Shown: piece by piece, positions 33,660-43,185 of the stretch
Layout of the letters: each line of letters opens with the position of its first letter
Numbering within the stretch: position 1 is the stretch's first letter
Source: Massilia rhizosphaerae
GTDB taxonomy: Bacteria; Pseudomonadota; Gammaproteobacteria; Burkholderiales; Burkholderiaceae_D
DNA: 64,000 nucleotides
NCBI RefSeq assembly: GCF_016093545.1
Contig: NZ_JADKYX010000010.1
Location: forward strand, 1-64,000
Direction: 5' to 3'
Made by a program: the position numbers and the translations under genes
The notes under the pieces: generated by a model
The model's input: the letters and a program-made list of their open reading frames with translations, nothing else
The model's database searches: none
Told to the model about the DNA's origin: nothing

Positions 33660-34832
33660 ATGGCCGGCGAGAACCCACCTGCGCAGGACGCGGGCGACAA
33701 GGACAAGGAGGACAAACCCCAGGTCTCGCCCGAGAAGAAGCGCAAGATCCGCAGGGCGCTCATCGTGGGCGGCGGCGTCGTGCTGCTGGCCGGCGGCGGG
33801 TGGTTCGCCTACCACGCGCTGGTCGGCAAATACCACGAGACGACGGACGACGCGTACATCCAGGCCGACGCGGTGACGGTGTCGTCCAAGGTCGGCGGCT
33901 ATGTCGACGCGGTCCTCGTGCGCGAGAACCAGGACGTCCAGGCCGGCCAGGCCCTCGTACGCATCGACCCGCGCGACTACCGCGCGCAAACCGAGCAATT
34001 CCAGGCCCAGGTCGACATCGCCAAGGCCAATGCGGACGCGGTCCGCGCCCAGATCGCGGAGCAGGAATCCAGGGTGGCCGCCGCCCGTGCCCAGCTGGCG
34101 GCGGCGCGCCAGAACGCGGCGTTCACCGCGGGCGAGGCGCGGCGCTACGGGCCGCTCGTGGCGATCGGCGCCGAGAACGCCCAGGCGCTGGCCGACCGCC
34201 GCAATCGCGCCGCGCAGGCGGCCGACCAGGTCGCGGCGCAGCGCGCGCAGCTCGTCAACGCCGAGCGGCGCATCGCCTCGCTGCGCGCCCAGGTGCGCCA
34301 GGCCGAGGCACAGGGCGAGGCGGCGGCGGCCCAGCTGAAAGCGGCCGGCGTCGACCTGCAGGCGACGACCGTCGCCGCCAGCATCGCGGGCCGCGTGGGC
34401 GACGCCACCGTGCGCGTGGGCCAGTTCGTGCAGCCGGGCACGCGCATGATGACGCTGGTGCCGGTCGGGAGCCTGTACATCACGGCCAACTACAAGGAAA
34501 CGCAGATCGGCCGCATGCGCGTGGGCCAGCCGGCCGAGATCAAGGTCGACGCGCTGCCGCACGTGAAGCTGCGCGGCCGCGTGGAAAGCATGGCGCCCGG
34601 CACCGGCGCCCAGTTCTCGCTGCTGCCCCCGCAAAACGCCACCGGCAACTTCACCAAGATCGTCCAGCGGGTCCCGGTCCGCATCGCGCTCGACGCCAGT
34701 CCCGAGGTGCGGCAGGTGCTCGTGCCCGGCCTATCCGTCAAGGTCACCGTCGACACGAGCGACGCCAAGGACGCCATCAAGGACGTGCGCCAGGACGAGA
34801 AGGCGCACCAGCAGCGGGAGGACGGGCGATGA
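33660..34832 (+). CDS. emrA: EmrA/HlyD-type membrane fusion protein
   Basis: From the ATG at 33660 the protein has 390 residues; no start has a strong ribosome-binding site, and this one leaves the palindrome outside the gene. A charged cytosolic N-terminus leads to one membrane anchor (ALIVGGGVVLLAGGGWFAY). The biotinyl-lipoyl-like domain (YIQADAVTVSSKVGGYVDAVLVRENQDVQAG) is split by a long Ala/Gln/Arg coiled coil (about 105-225), then SIAGRVGDATVRVGQFVQPG. It bridges the inner-membrane pump and the outer-membrane channel. It overlaps emrB by four bases (ATGA). Confidence 0.9.
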   Translation: MAGENPPAQDAGDKDKEDKPQVSPEKKRKIRRALIVGGGVVLLAGGGWFAYHALVGKYHETTDDAYIQADAVTVSSKVGGYVDAVLVRENQDVQAGQALVRIDPRDYRAQTEQFQAQVDIAKANADAVRAQIAEQESRVAAARAQLAAARQNAAFTAGEARRYGPLVAIGAENAQALADRRNRAAQAADQVAAQRAQLVNAERRIASLRAQVRQAEAQGEAAAAQLKAAGVDLQATTVAASIAGRVGDATVRVGQFVQPGTRMMTLVPVGSLYITANYKETQIGRMRVGQPAEIKVDALPHVKLRGRVESMAPGTGAQFSLLPPQNATGNFTKIVQRVPVRIALDASPEVRQVLVPGLSVKVTVDTSDAKDAIKDVRQDEKAHQQREDGR

Positions 34833-36361
34833 GCGGCGCCGAGCCGCGCGCCGACGCCGCCGCCTGGCTCGCGGTCGCCGCCGGCACGCTGGGCGCGCTG
34901 ATGGCGACGCTGGACATCTCGATCGTGAACTCGTCGTTGCCCACGATCCAGGGCGAGATCGGGGCCAGCGGCACCGAAGGCACGTGGATCGCCACCGGCT
35001 ACCTCGTCGCGGAAATCGTCATGATCCCGCTGTCCGGCTGGCTCGAACGCGTGTTCGGCCTGCGCACCTTCCTGCTTTCCGTGGCCGCGCTGTTCACGGG
35101 GTTCTCCGTGCTGTGCGGCCTGTCGACGTCGCTGGGGATGATGATCGCGGGGCGCGTGGGCCAGGGCATCACCGGCGGCGCGATGATCCCGACGGCGCAG
35201 ACCATCATCGCCACGCGGCTGCCGCGCAGCCAGCAGCCCATCGGCACGGCGATGTTCGGCGCCACCGCCATCCTCGGCCCCGTCGTCGGTCCGCTGATCG
35301 GCGGCTGGCTCACCGAAAACCTCAGCTGGCACTACGCGTTCTTCCTCAACGTCCCGATCTGCATCGGGCTCGTCGCGCTGTTGCTCGTCGGCCTGCGCCA
35401 CGAGCCGGCGCGGCTGGACCGGCTGGCGGACGCCGACTGGATCGGCGTCGTCGGCCTGGCCGCCTTCCTCGGCGGGCTCACGGTGGTGCTGGAAGAAGGC
35501 GAGCGCGAACAGTGGTTCTCGTCCCCGACCATCGTGTGGATCAGCATCGTGTCGGGCGCCGGTTTCGTGCTGATGATGATCGGGCAGCTGACGGCGCGCC
35601 GGCCCGTGATCCAGCTGCGCCTTCTGCTCGACCGCCAGTTCGGCAGCGTCGTCGTCATGGGCATCACGGTCGGCATGGTCATCTACGGCACGTCCTACGT
35701 GATCCCGCAATTCCTCGCCGCCATCGCCGACTACAACGCCCTGCAGGCCGGGAAGATCGTCGCGCTGGGCGGCGTGCCGTCGCTGTTGATGATGCCCCTC
35801 GTGCCCCTGATGATCCGCTGGATCGACATCCGCCTGGCCGTCGGCTTCGGCCTCTCCGTGCTGGCCATCAGCGCGTGGCACGAAACAGACCTGACGGCGC
35901 AGGCGGCCGGCGGCGAGTTCGTGGTCTCGCAGCTGTTCCGCGGCGTCGGCACGATCTTCGCCATGGTGTTCCTCAACCAGGCCGCGATCCAGTCCGTCAC
36001 GCGCGAACACGCGAGCGACGCGGCGGGCCTGTTCAACGCCGCCCGCAACCTGGGCGGCTCGCTCGCGCTGGCCGGCATCGCCGTCATCCAGGACCGGCGC
36101 CTGTGGCTGCATGCGCGCCGGCTCGAGGAGTCGCTGAACGCCAACGGCGTCGCCGTCGGCGACTACCTGGCCGCGCAGGCGCATGGCCTGGGCGGCATGC
36201 CGCAGGCGCTGCGCGGGCTCGCGGGCACGATCCAGCTGCAGGCCCTGACGATGACGTACATCGACCTGTTCTGGATCCTGGCCGTGTTCATCGCCTGCGT
36301 GATCCCGCTCGTGCTGTTCCTGCGCCCGCTGCACGGCGGCGCGCCCCTCGCGGGCCATTGA
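34829..36361 (+). CDS. emrB: EmrB/DHA2-family drug:H+ antiporter
   Basis: The protein has 510 residues with about 14 membrane segments, the normal number for DHA2 MFS pumps. Motifs include LDISIVNSSLPTIQGEI in helix 1, GWLERVFGLRTFLLS (motif A region), and the antiporter motif C GATAILGPVVGPLIGG in helix 5. It should export hydrophobic toxic compounds in exchange for protons with the fusion protein and outer-membrane factor beside it. It is coupled to emrA by an ATGA overlap and is followed 12 bases later by the channel gene. Confidence 0.92.
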   Translation: MSGAEPRADAAAWLAVAAGTLGALMATLDISIVNSSLPTIQGEIGASGTEGTWIATGYLVAEIVMIPLSGWLERVFGLRTFLLSVAALFTGFSVLCGLSTSLGMMIAGRVGQGITGGAMIPTAQTIIATRLPRSQQPIGTAMFGATAILGPVVGPLIGGWLTENLSWHYAFFLNVPICIGLVALLLVGLRHEPARLDRLADADWIGVVGLAAFLGGLTVVLEEGEREQWFSSPTIVWISIVSGAGFVLMMIGQLTARRPVIQLRLLLDRQFGSVVVMGITVGMVIYGTSYVIPQFLAAIADYNALQAGKIVALGGVPSLLMMPLVPLMIRWIDIRLAVGFGLSVLAISAWHETDLTAQAAGGEFVVSQLFRGVGTIFAMVFLNQAAIQSVTREHASDAAGLFNAARNLGGSLALAGIAVIQDRRLWLHARRLEESLNANGVAVGDYLAAQAHGLGGMPQALRGLAGTIQLQALTMTYIDLFWILAVFIACVIPLVLFLRPLHGGAPLAGH

Positions 36362-36373
36362 CGGCAGCGCACC

Positions 36374-37858
36374 ATGCGACACGCGACGATCCTCGTTCCC
36401 CTCATCGCCGCCGCCGTGCTGGCCGGCTGCCGCACCGTGGGCCCCGACTACGCGGGACCGCCGGCCGCGCCGCGCGCCGCCCCCGCGTTCGCGCGCGCGG
36501 GCGAGCTGGCCGGCGCCCCGCCCGATGCCGCGCCGGCGCCGTGGTGGACGGCGCTGGGCGACCCGACCCTCGACCGGCTGGAAGCGCGGGCGTTGCGCGC
36601 CAACCCGAACCTGGACGTCGCGCGCGCGCGCCTGCGCCAGGCCCGGGCCGCGCTGCGCGGCGCGCGCGCGAACCTGCTCCCCAACGGCACCGCCACGGTC
36701 CTGGCGGCCCACGCGCGCCTGCCGCCCATCGGCGACAAGATGGGCGGAAGCGGCGGCAGCGGCGGCGGCTTCCGCATTCCGTCGTCGCTGAACCTGTACA
36801 ACGCGGGCTTCGACGCCACGTGGGAAATCGACCTGTTCGGCGGCCAGCACCGCGCCTTCGAGGCGGCCGGCGCCGCCGCGCAGGCGGCCGAGGCGGGCGT
36901 GCTGGATGCCCAGGTCAGTCTCGCCGCCGAAGTGGCGCAGGCCTATGTGCAGTTGCGCGCGACGCAGGCCCTCATGACGCTGGCCGACGCCGCCGTCGCG
37001 CGCCAGCAGCGCATCGTCGACCTCACGCGCCGACGCGTGGCGGGCGGCACCGCGTCGACGCTGGACCTCGTCCGCCTGCAAGGCCAGCTGGAAACGACGC
37101 GCGCCGAATCCGAACCGCTCGCCGCCCAACTGGATGCGGCCCGCGACGCGCTGGCCGTGCTGGCCGGCGCCGCGCCCGGCGCGCTGGACGCGGACCTGGC
37201 CGCCGCCGGACCGGCCAAGGTGGACGCCGTCCCGCTGCCGCCGGCCAGCGTCCCCGTCGGCGATCCGGCCGGGTTGCTGCGCCGCCGGCCCGACATCCGC
37301 GCGGCCGAGCGCACGCTGGCGGCGCGCACGGCCCAGGTGGGCCAGGCCGAGGCGGCGCGCTTTCCGCACCTGACCCTCCTGGGCCTGATCGGCATCGGCG
37401 GCACGCATCCGTCCGACCTCACGCGCCTGGACGATCCCACGGCCATCGCCGCGCCCCGGCTGAGCTGGAACGTGCTCGATTTCGGCCGCAACCGGGCGCG
37501 CGTCGACCAGGCCGAAGGCCTGCGCGCGGAAGCCGAGGCCCAGTATCGCGCGGCCGTGCTGAGCGCGCTGCGCGACGCCGAGGACGCCCTGGCCCGCTTC
37601 CGCCAGGGCCGCGCCACGGTGGCGACGGTGGCGCGGGCCCGCGCCGCCGCGGACCAGGCCGCGCGCCTGACGGAAGCGCGCCGGCGGGCCGGCACCGCGA
37701 GCCTCATCGACGTGCTCGACACGGAACGCCAGCTGCTGGCGGCGGACGAGAACCTGGCCGCCGCCCGCGCCGCCCTCACGACGGATTTCATCTCTCTGCA
37801 AAAGGCGCTGGGGCTCGGCTGGTCCGGCGCGGCGCCCGCCGTGGCGGCGCAACCGTAA
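36374..37858 (+). CDS. NodT/OprM-type outer-membrane efflux lipoprotein
   Basis: The protein has 494 residues. The signal peptide ends in a lipobox (VLAGC), so it is lipidated. Start markers of the NodT family follow (CRTVGPDYAGPP, PAPWWTALGDPTLDRLEARAL). The two repeated outer-membrane efflux halves contain FDATWEIDLFGG and PRLSWNVLDFGRNRARVDQAE. It forms the TolC-like channel for the EmrAB pump and completes the three-part exporter. A Gly/Ser-rich loop (GGSGGSGGG) near residue 120 is unusual for the barrel region. Confidence 0.92.
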   Translation: MRHATILVPLIAAAVLAGCRTVGPDYAGPPAAPRAAPAFARAGELAGAPPDAAPAPWWTALGDPTLDRLEARALRANPNLDVARARLRQARAALRGARANLLPNGTATVLAAHARLPPIGDKMGGSGGSGGGFRIPSSLNLYNAGFDATWEIDLFGGQHRAFEAAGAAAQAAEAGVLDAQVSLAAEVAQAYVQLRATQALMTLADAAVARQQRIVDLTRRRVAGGTASTLDLVRLQGQLETTRAESEPLAAQLDAARDALAVLAGAAPGALDADLAAAGPAKVDAVPLPPASVPVGDPAGLLRRRPDIRAAERTLAARTAQVGQAEAARFPHLTLLGLIGIGGTHPSDLTRLDDPTAIAAPRLSWNVLDFGRNRARVDQAEGLRAEAEAQYRAAVLSALRDAEDALARFRQGRATVATVARARAAADQAARLTEARRRAGTASLIDVLDTERQLLAADENLAAARAALTTDFISLQKALGLGWSGAAPAVAAQP

Positions 37859-37884
37859 CGCAATCCGCACCCGCGAAAAACGTC

Positions 37885-37933
37885 TTGACGATCGCGCAAC
37901 GCCGGTGCTACTGTACTACCCGTACTAGTACAG
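37885..37933 (+). promoter_or_regulatory. Promoter and YtrA-type operator before the ABC operon
   Basis: A -35 box TTGACG (37885-37890), an 18-base spacer and an extended -10 (TGC then TACTGT, 37906-37914) form a plausible promoter. Overlapping its -10 and start is CTGTACTA-CCCGTAC-TAGTACAG (37911-37933), a perfect inverted repeat with 8-bp arms. The regulator gene starts 10 bases later, so repression of its own operon is the natural reading. Confidence 0.65.
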
Positions 37934-37943
37934 TGAATTGAAC

Positions 37944-38354
37944 ATGAACCCACGCACTCCTTTGATGCTGCAGATCGTGACCGGCGACCCGCGCCCGATC
38001 GCCCGCCAGATCACCGACGGGATCAAGCGCCAGATCGCGGGCGGCGGCCTGGCGCCGGGCGACGCCCTGCCCAGCGTACGCGGACTGGCCCAGCAGCTGG
38101 GCATCAATCCGAACACGGTGGCCAAGGCCTATGCGGAACTGACGGCCGAAGGCTGGCTTCTGGCCCGCAGCGGGCTTGGCCTGTTCGTGGCGGAACAGCG
38201 CCAGCGCCTGTCGGACGCCGAACGCGAACGCCGCTTCGGCGAAGCGGTCGACCGTTTCGTCAGCGACGTCATCGGCCTCGATTATGCGCAGCAGACCATC
38301 CTCGACCGCGTCGCGGCCGAGCTTTCCCACTACGCGAACAAGAAAACCGCATGA
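37944..38354 (+). CDS. GntR-family regulator, YtrA subfamily
   Basis: From the ATG at 37944 the protein has about 136 residues. The GntR winged helix fills residues 10-75 (PIARQITDGIKRQIAGGGLAPGDALPSVRGLAQQLGINPNTVAKAYAEL). The short C-terminal tail lacks a large effector domain, which defines the YtrA group; these usually repress ABC transporter operons. No ribosome-binding site is evident. It overlaps the ATPase gene (ATGA at 38351-38354) and has its likely operator just upstream. Confidence 0.9.
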   Translation: MNPRTPLMLQIVTGDPRPIARQITDGIKRQIAGGGLAPGDALPSVRGLAQQLGINPNTVAKAYAELTAEGWLLARSGLGLFVAEQRQRLSDAERERRFGEAVDRFVSDVIGLDYAQQTILDRVAAELSHYANKKTA

Positions 38355-39286
38355 GCGACTACGCCATCGACACCCATGAACTCTGCCTGACCTACAGGCA
38401 CAAGCCGGCCCTCGACCACCTGACCTTGCGCCTGCCGCGCGGCGGCGTGCATGCCTTCATCGGCGCCAACGGGGCCGGGAAATCGTCGCTGTTCCGCGTG
38501 CTGCTCGGCTTCGAGCCGGCCGCCAGCGGCAGCGCGCGCATCCTCGGCCACGACTGCGCGCGGCTCACGCCGGCGCTGCGCGCACGCATCGGCTTCGTCA
38601 ACGAAGAGCACACGCTGCCCGGCTGGATGCGCGTGCGCGACCTCACGACCATGCAGCGGCACCAGTATCCGCGCTGGAACGAGGCCTGCTTCGACGAGGT
38701 GCTCAGCCACTTCAACGTCGAACCCGGCCAGCGCATCGCCGAGCTGTCGCGCGGCGAGCGCGCGGGCCTGAACCTGGCCGTCGCGTTGGCGCAGGGTCCG
38801 GAATTGCTGATCCTCGACGAGCCCACGCTGGGCCTCGACGTCGTCGCCAAGCGCGCCTTCCTCGACGCGCTGCTGCAGGTCTCGCTGGTCGACGCCGGCA
38901 ACACGGTCGTCTACTGCTCGCACCAGATGGACGAGATCGAGCGCGTGGCCGACAACCTCGTGATCCTGGAACGGGGCCGGCTGCGCTACATGAGCGGCCC
39001 GGACGACTTCTGCGACCGGGTCCGGCTGTGGGTGGCCGATTTCCCGACGAAGACGCCGGACGTACGCACGCTCCCCGGCGTGCTGCAGGTCCAGTCGATC
39101 GACCACCTGACGCACGTGGTCGTGTTCGACCAGGACGACGGCTTCGGCGCGCGCCTCAAGCTGCTGGGCGCGCGGTCCGTGCACGCCATGCCGCTCGGCC
39201 TGGACCGCGCCGTCAACGCCTTCCTCGCCCATGGCCACGCCCGCCCCGCGGCCACGCCCGCCGCCGCCACCCCGCTTGCCGCATAA
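38351..39286 (+). CDS. ABC transporter ATP-binding protein (YtrB-like)
   Basis: The protein has 311 residues. Walker A is GANGAGKSS (38-46). The signature is LSRGE, a variant of LSGGQ. Walker B is LLILDEPTLGLD and the H-loop is YCSHQMDEIE. The C-terminal 80 residues go beyond the core and may regulate it. It lies between the YtrA-type repressor and a membrane protein 10 bases downstream. Substrate and direction are unknown; YtrA-linked transporters are often exporters responding to cell-envelope agents. Confidence 0.9.
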   Translation: MSDYAIDTHELCLTYRHKPALDHLTLRLPRGGVHAFIGANGAGKSSLFRVLLGFEPAASGSARILGHDCARLTPALRARIGFVNEEHTLPGWMRVRDLTTMQRHQYPRWNEACFDEVLSHFNVEPGQRIAELSRGERAGLNLAVALAQGPELLILDEPTLGLDVVAKRAFLDALLQVSLVDAGNTVVYCSHQMDEIERVADNLVILERGRLRYMSGPDDFCDRVRLWVADFPTKTPDVRTLPGVLQVQSIDHLTHVVVFDQDDGFGARLKLLGARSVHAMPLGLDRAVNAFLAHGHARPAATPAAATPLAA

Positions 39287-39295
39287 GGACATCCC

Positions 39296-41170
39296 ATGCT
39301 CGACTTCTTCCTGGCCGAACTGCGCCGCTTCCGGATCGGCGCCGCCGTGTACTGCCTGGCCAACCTCGCCGGCCTGGCGATGCTGCAGCAGATCGTCGAC
39401 CTCCCCAACGGGGCGGTCGGCCTGCACGTCATCATGGCGGGCTTCTACATGCTCTCGGGTCTCGCGCTCGCGGTCTTCCAGTTCGGCAGCTACCGCCGGC
39501 CGGCCCGCTGGATCTGGCTGCAGCACCGGCCCGTGCACCGCGCCCGCATCCTCGCGGCGCTCGTGCTGGCGGCCACACTCCTCATCGCCGTGGCGGTGGC
39601 GCTGCCGCTGGTCGCGCTGCTGCTCGCGCTGCGCCATTACACGCACAACGTCGTCGACGCGCGCCACTTCGCCGGCGCGGCCTATCTCGCATTGTCGGCG
39701 CTGGCCGCGTGGCTGGCCGGCGGGTACACCGTGCTGCACCGCAGCCGCTGGGCCTTCATCGTGCTCGTGCTGCCCGTCGTCCTGACCATGCGCCTCGCCA
39801 CGGCCGCGACGGTCCTGGGCCTGACGGCGGCGTGCGCCCTCGTCCTGCTGGGGCTCCTGTACACGGTATTCCGCCCCAACCGCAGCGCGGCGGACGACGC
39901 CGTCGCCACCGCGGCCTCGGCTCTCCCGCTGCAGGTCTGTTTTTATGTCGGCCTGGTCTGGGCCGGGTCGATGCTGTACCAGGGCGGCCTGCTGGCCACC
40001 GGCAATCATCCGCAGGTGAACGGCATTCCGCAGGCCGGCGGCGTCGCCGAAGCGCGCCGTTTCGTCGCGGCGGACGCGTTGAAGGCAGGCCTTGCGGGGA
40101 GCCCGGACCCGCGCGCGGCAGGGTGGCGCACGGCGCTGCAACCGCGGACGGACGCGGCGGGCGCAATGTCGAACTCGCACACGGTCGCGTCGTTTCGTTG
40201 GATCGTCTATCAATACGGCGTGCGCGGCCTGATGACGTCGAAGGGCATGGAAACGTTCCGCGACGGCGAAACGCTGTGGACCTTCAGCCATGACCGCATG
40301 CGGTTCCACGGCGTCAACGGGCGCACCCGCGCGGACGAGGGATGGTTCGGCACCGGCGGCGCCGGCACGCGCAGCCCGTTCGTCACGGTACCTGTGGCGG
40401 AACGCGACAACGCCGGCGGCACGTGGATCGTCGACGCGCACGACCTGTACCGGATCGACGAACCGGGCCAGCGCCTGCAGCACGTCCTGCACGTGGACGG
40501 GCAAGAGCAATTGGGCGGCCGTGTCGGCGTCGTGGGCGGGCGCATGCTCGTCCTGACCAACCGCCGCCTCGTGGTGCTCACGCCGGCGACGACGGCGCCG
40601 CCGGCCGCGGCCGACGTGCGGCTGCCGCTGCCATACGGCGACCTGGAATCGATGAGCGCCGGCGAGGTCCCGGACGGCACCCTCGTCACCTTCGTGTTCG
40701 GCCACCGCCAGGCCGACGGCTCGTCCGCGTCGCAGCAGGTGACGTACCTGGTCGACCAATCGGCGCGGGTGCAGGAAGTGGGGCGCCGCGCGCTGGCGCA
40801 CGACTTCCCGGCGCTGTTCGAGCACAGGTCGTGGTGGGTCTCGCCCCTGCTTGCCGCGCTCGTCAAATTGCCCGACCTGCTGGTCGACGACGGCACCGTC
40901 CCCGACTACGGCGCGAGCCGGTTCGCGCCCCTGCTGCACGAGCATCCGCCGGTCGTGTGGACCGCCGCGCTCGCGGCGCTGCTGCTCTCCGGCGCGGGCG
41001 CGGCATGGTGGACGCGGCGTGCGGGCCTCGGCCCAAGGATGCGCACCGCGTGGTGCCTGGCCTGCCTGCTGCTGGGCGTGCCGGCCCTGCTGTCGCTCAT
41101 GGTCCTGCAGCCGCGCCGAGGCGTCGCGACGGCCGCCGCGCCGGCGCGGATGGAGGCGATGAAAACCTGA
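39296..41170 (+). CDS. ABC transporter membrane protein with large extracytoplasmic domain
   Basis: The protein has 624 residues. About six hydrophobic segments lie in residues 1-235 (IGAAVYCLANLAGLAMLQQI, IVLVLPVVLTM, and others). A long polar region follows (about 240-545), beta-rich, with YQYGVRGLM, WTFSHDRMRFHGVNG and repeats of short strands, and then two more segments near 555-610. The polar region should face the periplasm. Ordinary YtrC/D-type permeases lack such a domain, so this may couple sensing to transport. It partners the ATPase gene immediately upstream. I do not recognise the domain. Confidence 0.7.
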   Translation: MLDFFLAELRRFRIGAAVYCLANLAGLAMLQQIVDLPNGAVGLHVIMAGFYMLSGLALAVFQFGSYRRPARWIWLQHRPVHRARILAALVLAATLLIAVAVALPLVALLLALRHYTHNVVDARHFAGAAYLALSALAAWLAGGYTVLHRSRWAFIVLVLPVVLTMRLATAATVLGLTAACALVLLGLLYTVFRPNRSAADDAVATAASALPLQVCFYVGLVWAGSMLYQGGLLATGNHPQVNGIPQAGGVAEARRFVAADALKAGLAGSPDPRAAGWRTALQPRTDAAGAMSNSHTVASFRWIVYQYGVRGLMTSKGMETFRDGETLWTFSHDRMRFHGVNGRTRADEGWFGTGGAGTRSPFVTVPVAERDNAGGTWIVDAHDLYRIDEPGQRLQHVLHVDGQEQLGGRVGVVGGRMLVLTNRRLVVLTPATTAPPAAADVRLPLPYGDLESMSAGEVPDGTLVTFVFGHRQADGSSASQQVTYLVDQSARVQEVGRRALAHDFPALFEHRSWWVSPLLAALVKLPDLLVDDGTVPDYGASRFAPLLHEHPPVVWTAALAALLLSGAGAAWWTRRAGLGPRMRTAWCLACLLLGVPALLSLMVLQPRRGVATAAAPARMEAMKT

Positions 41171-41226
41171 CAAGGCACGGGCGGGCGGATTTATACTGCC
41201 GGTTTTACCACTCCGCCAAGGAAGTC

Positions 41227-43185
41227 ATGACCCGTCGCTCCCTGCCCGCACGCCTGCCCCTGCTTACCCTGCTGGCGGCCCTCGCGTGCACCGCCCTGCC
41301 CCCGGCCGCCGTCCACGCGGCCGACGACGCCAAGCCCGCCCCGCGCGACCTGCGCGCGCTGTACACGAAGTACGAATACCGTATCCCGATGCGCGACGGA
41401 ACGAAGCTGTTCACCGTCGTCTACGTGCCGAAGGACGCGTCGAAGCCCTACCCGTTCCTCATCAACCGCACGCCTTACGGCGCCGGGGTCCAGGCCGACG
41501 GCGAGCTGCACTACGGCGAGGACTGGTATCCGAAGCAGATCGGACCGTCGAAGGAATTCGAGGACGCCGGCTACATCTTCGTCAAGCAGGACGTGCGCGG
41601 CCGCTATATGTCGGAGGGCAAATGGCAGGAGATGACGCCGCACGTGAACCCGCGGCGCGCGGCCGGCGAAGGCCAGGAAAGCCAGGACATGTACGACACG
41701 ATGGAATGGCTCCTCAAGCACGTCCCGAACAACAACGGCAAGGCCGGCATCTGGGGCATCAGCTACCCGGGCTTCTACACGTCGGCCAGCATCATCGATT
41801 CGCATCCGGCCATCAAGGCCGCGTCGCCGCAGGCGCCCGTGACGGACCTGTACATGGGCGACGATTCCTACCACGGCGGCGCCTTCATGCTGGCCGCGAA
41901 CTTCGGCTTCTACGCCTCGTTCACTGAGCAGAAGAACCCGACGACCTTGCCCAGGACGTGGGACGACTTCGACTACGGCGCGGCCGACGCCTACGACTTC
42001 TTCCTCGCGCACCGCACGCTGGCGAGCATCCTCGGCACCCTGACGGACCGGCAGCGCGCCCTGCTCGCGCCCACGATCGACCACGACACGTACGACGCGT
42101 TCTGGCAGACCCGCGCCATCGCGCCGCACCTGAAGAACATCAAGGCGGCCGTGCTGACGGTCGGCGGCTGGTTCGACGCCGAGGATCCGCAAGGCCCGTT
42201 TTCGACCTACCACGCGATCAAGAAGTACAACCCCGGCATCTTCGACGGGCTCGTGATCGGGCCATGGGTGCACGGCGGGTGGGCGCGCTACGACGGCAAG
42301 CAGCTGGGACGCGTGTCGTTCGACAGCAAGACCGGCGAATACTTCCGCGAACACATCCAGTTCCCGTTCTTCGAACAGCAGCTCAAGGGCGTCAAGCCCG
42401 CGCAACCCATCGCGCCGGTGACGGCGTTCGAGACGGGCAGCAACGTGTGGCGCCGCTACACGACGTGGCCGCCGGCGCAGGCGCAGGCGCGCACGCTGTA
42501 TTTCGGCCCGCACGGCACCTTGACGTGGCAGCAGCCGCCGGCAGGCAGCGGCTACGACGAATACGTGTCCGATCCGAGCAAGCCGGTGCCGTACATCGGC
42601 TACCCGGCGACGTCCGTGCCGCAGGAATACATGGTGTCGGACCAGCGCTTCGCCGCCACGCGCCCGGACGTGCTGGTGTACCAGAGCGGCGTGCTGCAGG
42701 AGGACGTCACCGTCGCCGGTCCCGTCACGCCCCGGCTGTTCGTGTCGACGACGGGCACGGATGCGGACTGGGTCGTGAAGCTGATCGACGTCTACCCGGC
42801 CGAGTACCCGAGCACCGGGCAGCCGGCGCACGGCAACGACGTGGCGCCGCCGCGCGGCACGATGGCCGGCTACCAGCAGCTCGTGCGCGGCAACCCGCTG
42901 CGCGGCAAATTCCGCAACGGCTTCGACAAGCCGGAGCCGTTCGTGCCGGGCAAAGTCGAGGCGATCAGCTACCAGCTGGGCGACGTCAACCACACGTTCC
43001 GCCGCGGCCACCGCATCATGGTGCAGGTGCAGAGCTCCTGGTTCCCGCTCGTGGACCTGAATCCGCAGACCTTCGTCACCATCCCGAAGGCGAAGCCGGA
43101 AGACTTCAAGGCCGCCACGCAGCGCGTCTACCGCGCGGCGCAGACGCCGTCCGGCCTGCAGCTGCTCGTGCTGCCGGCGCACTGA
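41227..43185 (+). CDS. CocE/NonD-family exported hydrolase
   Basis: From the ATG at 41227, after GGAAG, the protein has 652 residues with a signal peptide (LLTLLAALACTALPPAAVHA). It matches the X-Pro dipeptidyl-peptidase/alpha-amino-acid ester hydrolase family: YRIPMRDGTKLFTVVYVPKD, the nucleophile Ser in GIWGISYPGF, Asp in GWFDAEDPQGPF, His in GPWVHGGWAR, and the jelly-roll end (VTPRLFVSTTGTDADWVVKLIDVYP). It likely cleaves an ester or amide next to an amino acid in the periplasm; the natural substrate is unknown. Confidence 0.88.
   Translation: MTRRSLPARLPLLTLLAALACTALPPAAVHAADDAKPAPRDLRALYTKYEYRIPMRDGTKLFTVVYVPKDASKPYPFLINRTPYGAGVQADGELHYGEDWYPKQIGPSKEFEDAGYIFVKQDVRGRYMSEGKWQEMTPHVNPRRAAGEGQESQDMYDTMEWLLKHVPNNNGKAGIWGISYPGFYTSASIIDSHPAIKAASPQAPVTDLYMGDDSYHGGAFMLAANFGFYASFTEQKNPTTLPRTWDDFDYGAADAYDFFLAHRTLASILGTLTDRQRALLAPTIDHDTYDAFWQTRAIAPHLKNIKAAVLTVGGWFDAEDPQGPFSTYHAIKKYNPGIFDGLVIGPWVHGGWARYDGKQLGRVSFDSKTGEYFREHIQFPFFEQQLKGVKPAQPIAPVTAFETGSNVWRRYTTWPPAQAQARTLYFGPHGTLTWQQPPAGSGYDEYVSDPSKPVPYIGYPATSVPQEYMVSDQRFAATRPDVLVYQSGVLQEDVTVAGPVTPRLFVSTTGTDADWVVKLIDVYPAEYPSTGQPAHGNDVAPPRGTMAGYQQLVRGNPLRGKFRNGFDKPEPFVPGKVEAISYQLGDVNHTFRRGHRIMVQVQSSWFPLVDLNPQTFVTIPKAKPEDFKAATQRVYRAAQTPSGLQLLVLPAH

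Noticed and set aside
34490..37870. 1126-residue - strand frame across the exporter genes
   Set aside because: It covers three well-recognised genes on the other strand and shows no family features.
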